DNA from: Prinia subflava
Lineage: Eukaryota; Chordata; Aves; Passeriformes; Cisticolidae
Assembly: GCF_021018805.1 (NCBI RefSeq)
Contig: NW_026961089.1
Span: 1-64,000, forward strand
Direction of reading: 5' to 3'
DNA: 64,000 nucleotides
Part shown: positions 60,776 to 64,000 of the stretch, piece after piece
How positions within the stretch are numbered: the stretch's first letter is position 1
Layout of the letters: every line of letters starts with the position of its first letter
Position numbers and translations under genes: made by a program
The notes under the pieces: model-generated
What the model was told of the DNA's origin: nothing
Databases searched by the model: none
What the model saw: the letters and a program-made list of their open reading frames with translations, nothing else

Positions 60776-62665
60776 TTACATAGCTCTATCACAGAAACTT
60801 AGTAAATTAGGCAGTAACAGCTTTAGTTCTCCTCCTATGGACATGAAAGACACCAACCGGTGCAGCGTAAAAGCCAGTAATGGATAAGGCAAGAGAGGGT
60901 CTGCAGCAGCTTCTCTGCTGGTTGGCAGCACAAACAACTAACATGACTTGTGTTTTCATCAACTCCAGAAAGCAAGCCATGGAAACCAAAAGCAGAGATC
61001 ACTGTTCACTCTGAAAAGCAAATCTTTATGTTACATAGCTCTTACATGGAACTCTACCAAATTAGGCAATACCAGCTTTGGTCTTGCTCTATAGACATGG
61101 GAAACACTAACTGGTACAGAGTGTAAGCAAGTAAAGGATAAGGCATGAAAGTGTCTGCAGCAGCTTCTCTGCTGGTTGGCAACACAAGCAACTAACAAGA
61201 CTTGTGTTTTGATCAACTCCAGAAAGCAAACTATAGAAACCAAAAGCAGAGATCACAGTTCACTCTGTAAAGCAAATCTTTATGTTACATTGCTCTTACA
61301 TGGAACTCTACCAAATTAGGCAATACCAGCTTTGCTCTTGCTCTATAGACATGGGAAACACTAACTGGTACAGAGTGTAAGCAAAGAAAGCATAAGGCAT
61401 GAAAGTGTCTGCAGCAGCTTCTCTGGTGGTTGGCAACACAAGCAACTAACAAGACTTGTGTTTTGATCAACTCCAGAAAGCAAACTATAGAAACCAAAAG
61501 CAGAGATCACTGTTCACTCTGTAAAGCAAATCTGTATGTTACATAGCTCTATCACAGAAACTTAGTAAATTAGGCAGTAACAGCTTTAGTTCTCCTTCTA
61601 TGGACATGAAAGACACCAACCGGTGCAGCGTAAAAGCCAGTAATGGATAAAGCAAGAGAGTGTCTGCAGCAGCTTCTCTGCTGGTTGGCAGCACAAACAA
61701 CTAACATGACTTGTGTTTTCATCAACTCCAGAAAGCAAGCCATGGAAACCAAAAGCAGAAACCACTGTTCACTCGGAAAAGCAAAGCTTTATGTTACAGT
61801 GCTCTTTCATGGAAACTTTGCAAATTAAGCAGTAACAGCTTTGGTCTTGCTCTATAGACATGAGAAACATCAACCGGTGGAGTGTCAAAGGAAAGGTTTC
61901 TGTTACATGGCTCTTTCATGGAAATCAAGCAAATTAGGAAGTACCCACCTTTATTCGTGGTCTGGTGACAAGCAAAACACATACATGTGCAAAGTGTAAA
62001 CCGGTACTGCAAAAGGCAGGAAAGCGCCTTCAGCAGCTTCTCTATTTCTTGGGAACACAAACAACAGCCAAGACTTGTGTTTTGATCAACTCCAGAAAGC
62101 AAACCATAGAAACCAAAAGCAGAGATCACTGTTCACTCTGTAAAGCAAATCTTTATGTTACATAGCTCTATCACAGAAACTTAGTAAATTAGGCAGTAAC
62201 AGCTTTAGTTCTCCTTCTATGGACATGAAAGACACCAAAGGTGCAGCGTAAAAGCCAGAAATGGATAAGGCAAGAGAGGGTCTGCAGCAGCTTCTCTGCT
62301 GGTTGGCAGCACAAACAACTAACATGACTTGTGTTTTCATCAACTCCAGAAAGCAAGCCATGGAAACCAAAAGCAGAGATCACTGTTCACTCTGAAAAGC
62401 AAATCTTTATGTTACATAGCTCATACATGGAACTCTATCAAATTAGGCAATACCAGCTTTGCTCTTGCTCTATAGACATGGGAAACACTAACTGGTACAG
62501 AGTGTAAGCAAAGAAAGCATAAGGCATGAAAGTGTCTGCAGCAGCTTCTCTGGTGGTTGGCAACACAAGCAACTAACAAGACTTGTGTTTTGATCAACTC
62601 CAGAAAGCAAACTATAGAAACCAAAAGCAGAGATCACTGTTCATTCTGTAAAGCAAATCTGTATG
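60776..62665. repeat. Seven-unit HOR copy 9 (1890 bp)
   Basis: Starts: A 60776, B 61031, B 61285, A 61539, C 61794, A' 62158, B 62412. Counterpart of copy 4, but with GAGAGTGTCTG in A 61539 and CTCATACATGG in B 62412, two markers that copy 4 lacks. Confidence 0.93.
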
Positions 62666-63793
62666 TTACATAGCTCTATCACAGAAACTTAGTAAATTAG
62701 GCAGTAACAGCTTTAGTTCTCCTTCTATGGACATGAAAGACACCAACCGGTGCAGCGTAAAAGCCAGTAATGGATAAAGCAAGAGAGGGTCTGCAGCAGC
62801 TTCTCTGCTGGTTGGCAGCACAAACAACTAACATGACTTGTGTTTTCATCAACTCCAGAAAGCAAGCCATGGAAACCAAAAGCAGAAACCACTGTTCACT
62901 CGGAAAAGCAAAGCTTTATGTTACAGTGCTCTTTCATGGAAACTTAGCAAATTAAGCAGTAACAGCTTTGGTCTTGCTCTATAGACATGAGAAACATCAA
63001 CCGGTGGAGTGTCAAAGGAAAGGTTTCTGTTACATGGCTCTTTCATGGAAATCAAGCAAATTAGGAAGTACCCACCTTTATTCGTGGTCTGGTGACAAGC
63101 AAAACACATACATGTGCAAAGTGTAAACCGGTACTGCAAAAGGCAGGAAAGCGCCTTCAGCAGCTCCTCTATTTCTTGGGAACACAAACAACAGCCAAGA
63201 CTTGTGTTTTGATCAACTCCAGAAAGCAAACCATAGAAACCAAAAGCAGAGATCACTGTTCACTCTGTAAAGCAAATCTTTATGTTACATAGCTCTTACA
63301 TGGAACTCTACCAAATTAGGCAATACCAGCTTTGGTCTTGCTCTATAGACATGGGAAACACTAACTGGTACAGAGTGTAAGCAAAGAAAGCATAAGGCAT
63401 GAAAGTGTCTGCAGCAGCTTCTCTGGTGGTTGGCAACACAAGCAACTAACAAGACTTGTGTTTTGATCAACTCCAGAAAGCAAACTATAGAAACCAAAAG
63501 CAGAGATCACTGTTCATTCTGTAAAGCAAATCTGTATGTTACATAGCTCTATCACAGAAACTTAGTAAATTAGGCAGTAACAGCTTTAGTTCTCCTTCTA
63601 TGGACATGAAAGACACCAACCGGTGCAGCGTAAAAGCCAGTAATGGATAAAGCAAGAGAGGGTCTGCAGCAGCTTCTCTGCTGGTTGGCAGCACAAACAA
63701 CTAACATGACTTGTGTTTTCATCAACTCCAGAAAGCAAGCCATGGAAACCAAAAGCAGAAACCACTGTTCACTCGGAAAAGCAAAGCTTTATG
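62666..63793. repeat. Linker A-C-B-A, continuing off the window
   Basis: Starts: A 62666, C 62921, B 63285, A 63539. With the cut C that follows, it repeats the A-C-B-A-C linker of 45213 and 51613. C 62921 has the CAGCTCCTCT variant, like 45468. Confidence 0.92.
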
Positions 63794-64000
63794 TTACAGT
63801 GCTCTTTCATGGAAACTTAGCAAATTAAGCAGTAACAGCTTTGGTCTTGCTCTATAGACATGAGAAACATCAACCGGTGGAGTGTCAAAGGAAAGGTTTC
63901 TGTTACATGGCTCTTTCATGGAAATCAAGCAAATTAGGAAGTACCCACCTTTATTCGTGGTCTGGTGACAAGCAAAACACATACATGTGCAAAGTGTAAA
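63794..64000. repeat. C unit, partial (left 207 bp)
   Basis: The right window edge cuts a C unit 207 bases in, inside its second sub-element (after CAAAGTGTAAA). The array continues beyond the window. Confidence 0.93.

Larger units (their letters stand above)
1..64000. repeat. Higher-order satellite DNA array filling the window
   Basis: Seen: every base belongs to one family of head-to-tail units. The classes are A (255 bp, 97 full copies, 13 of them the 254-bp A'), B (254 bp, 99 copies) and C (364 bp, 38 copies), plus a B tail at the left edge and a cut C at the right edge. Unit lengths corrected for five private indels add up to exactly 64000. No inversion, spacer, mobile element or unique sequence interrupts it, and both array edges lie outside the window. 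Known: multi-monomer higher-order repeats with local homogenisation are typical of centromeric and pericentromeric satellites, alpha satellite being the classic case. Inferred: a eukaryotic heterochromatic array. The family is not one I recognise, and centromere function cannot be read from sequence. Confidence 0.97.

Noticed and set aside
1..64000. CRISPR-like alternation of repeats and spacers
   Set aside because: Units are about 254 bp and contiguous, with no short repeat separated by unique spacers, and no cas-like gene is present.
1..64000. Transposon, LTR or retroelement tandem origin
   Set aside because: I see no terminal inverted repeats, poly-A tails, target-site duplications or transposase/reverse-transcriptase reading frame. 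The 109-bp doubling inside C is a direct partial monomer copy.
1..64000. tRNA, rRNA, 5S or other RNA gene clusters as the tandem unit
   Set aside because: No tRNA A/B box pair with cloverleaf arms, no rRNA core motif and no Pol III T-run terminator accompanies the unit.
1..64000. Assembly artefact creating the repeats
   Set aside because: Private indels, private substitutions and different copy offsets (3162, 5563, 8180, 14399, 17453) argue that most copies are real. Collapse or false duplication of individual long blocks cannot be excluded without reads.

Overview
The whole window is one uninterrupted block of tandem satellite DNA. I see no gene, transposon, RNA gene or unique sequence from base 1 to base 64000. 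It parses without gaps into 234 complete head-to-tail units plus two partial ones. There are three unit classes: A (255 bp, 97 copies, 13 of them a 254-bp variant A'), B (254 bp, 99 copies) and C (364 bp, 38 copies). These counts, corrected for five private indels and the two end fragments (97 and 207 bp), sum exactly to 64000. I place each unit's first base at the TTA of TTACATAG or TTACAGTG. All units run in the same direction.

A long, higher-order satellite array with no coding content indicates a eukaryotic chromosome, most plausibly a centromeric, pericentromeric or other heterochromatic block. The B unit at 7917-8170 has 102 G+C in 254 bases (hand count) and no CpG at all, which suits a CpG-methylating genome such as a vertebrate's. 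I do not recognise the satellite and cannot name the species.

Layout. 1-19.9 kb: older-looking arrangement in which C is always followed by full-length A, BB and BBB runs are common, and large blocks recur at offsets of about 3.16, 5.56 and 14.4 kb. 19.9-33.5 kb: transition zone in which A' and direct C-B junctions first appear and a block of about 3.8 kb recurs at an offset of 8180 bp. 33.5-64 kb: dominated by a seven-unit, 1890-bp higher-order repeat (A-B-B-A-C-A'-B) present nine times, twice as direct tandem pairs, separated by linkers of A, B and C units. Within it 38.7-46.5 kb is copied in the same unit order at 56.1-64.0 kb.

The open frames that recur on both strands (60-111 codons) are by-products of the homogenised repeat. 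Private 1- and 2-bp indels break them freely and no unit class is under reading-frame constraint, so I annotate no CDS.
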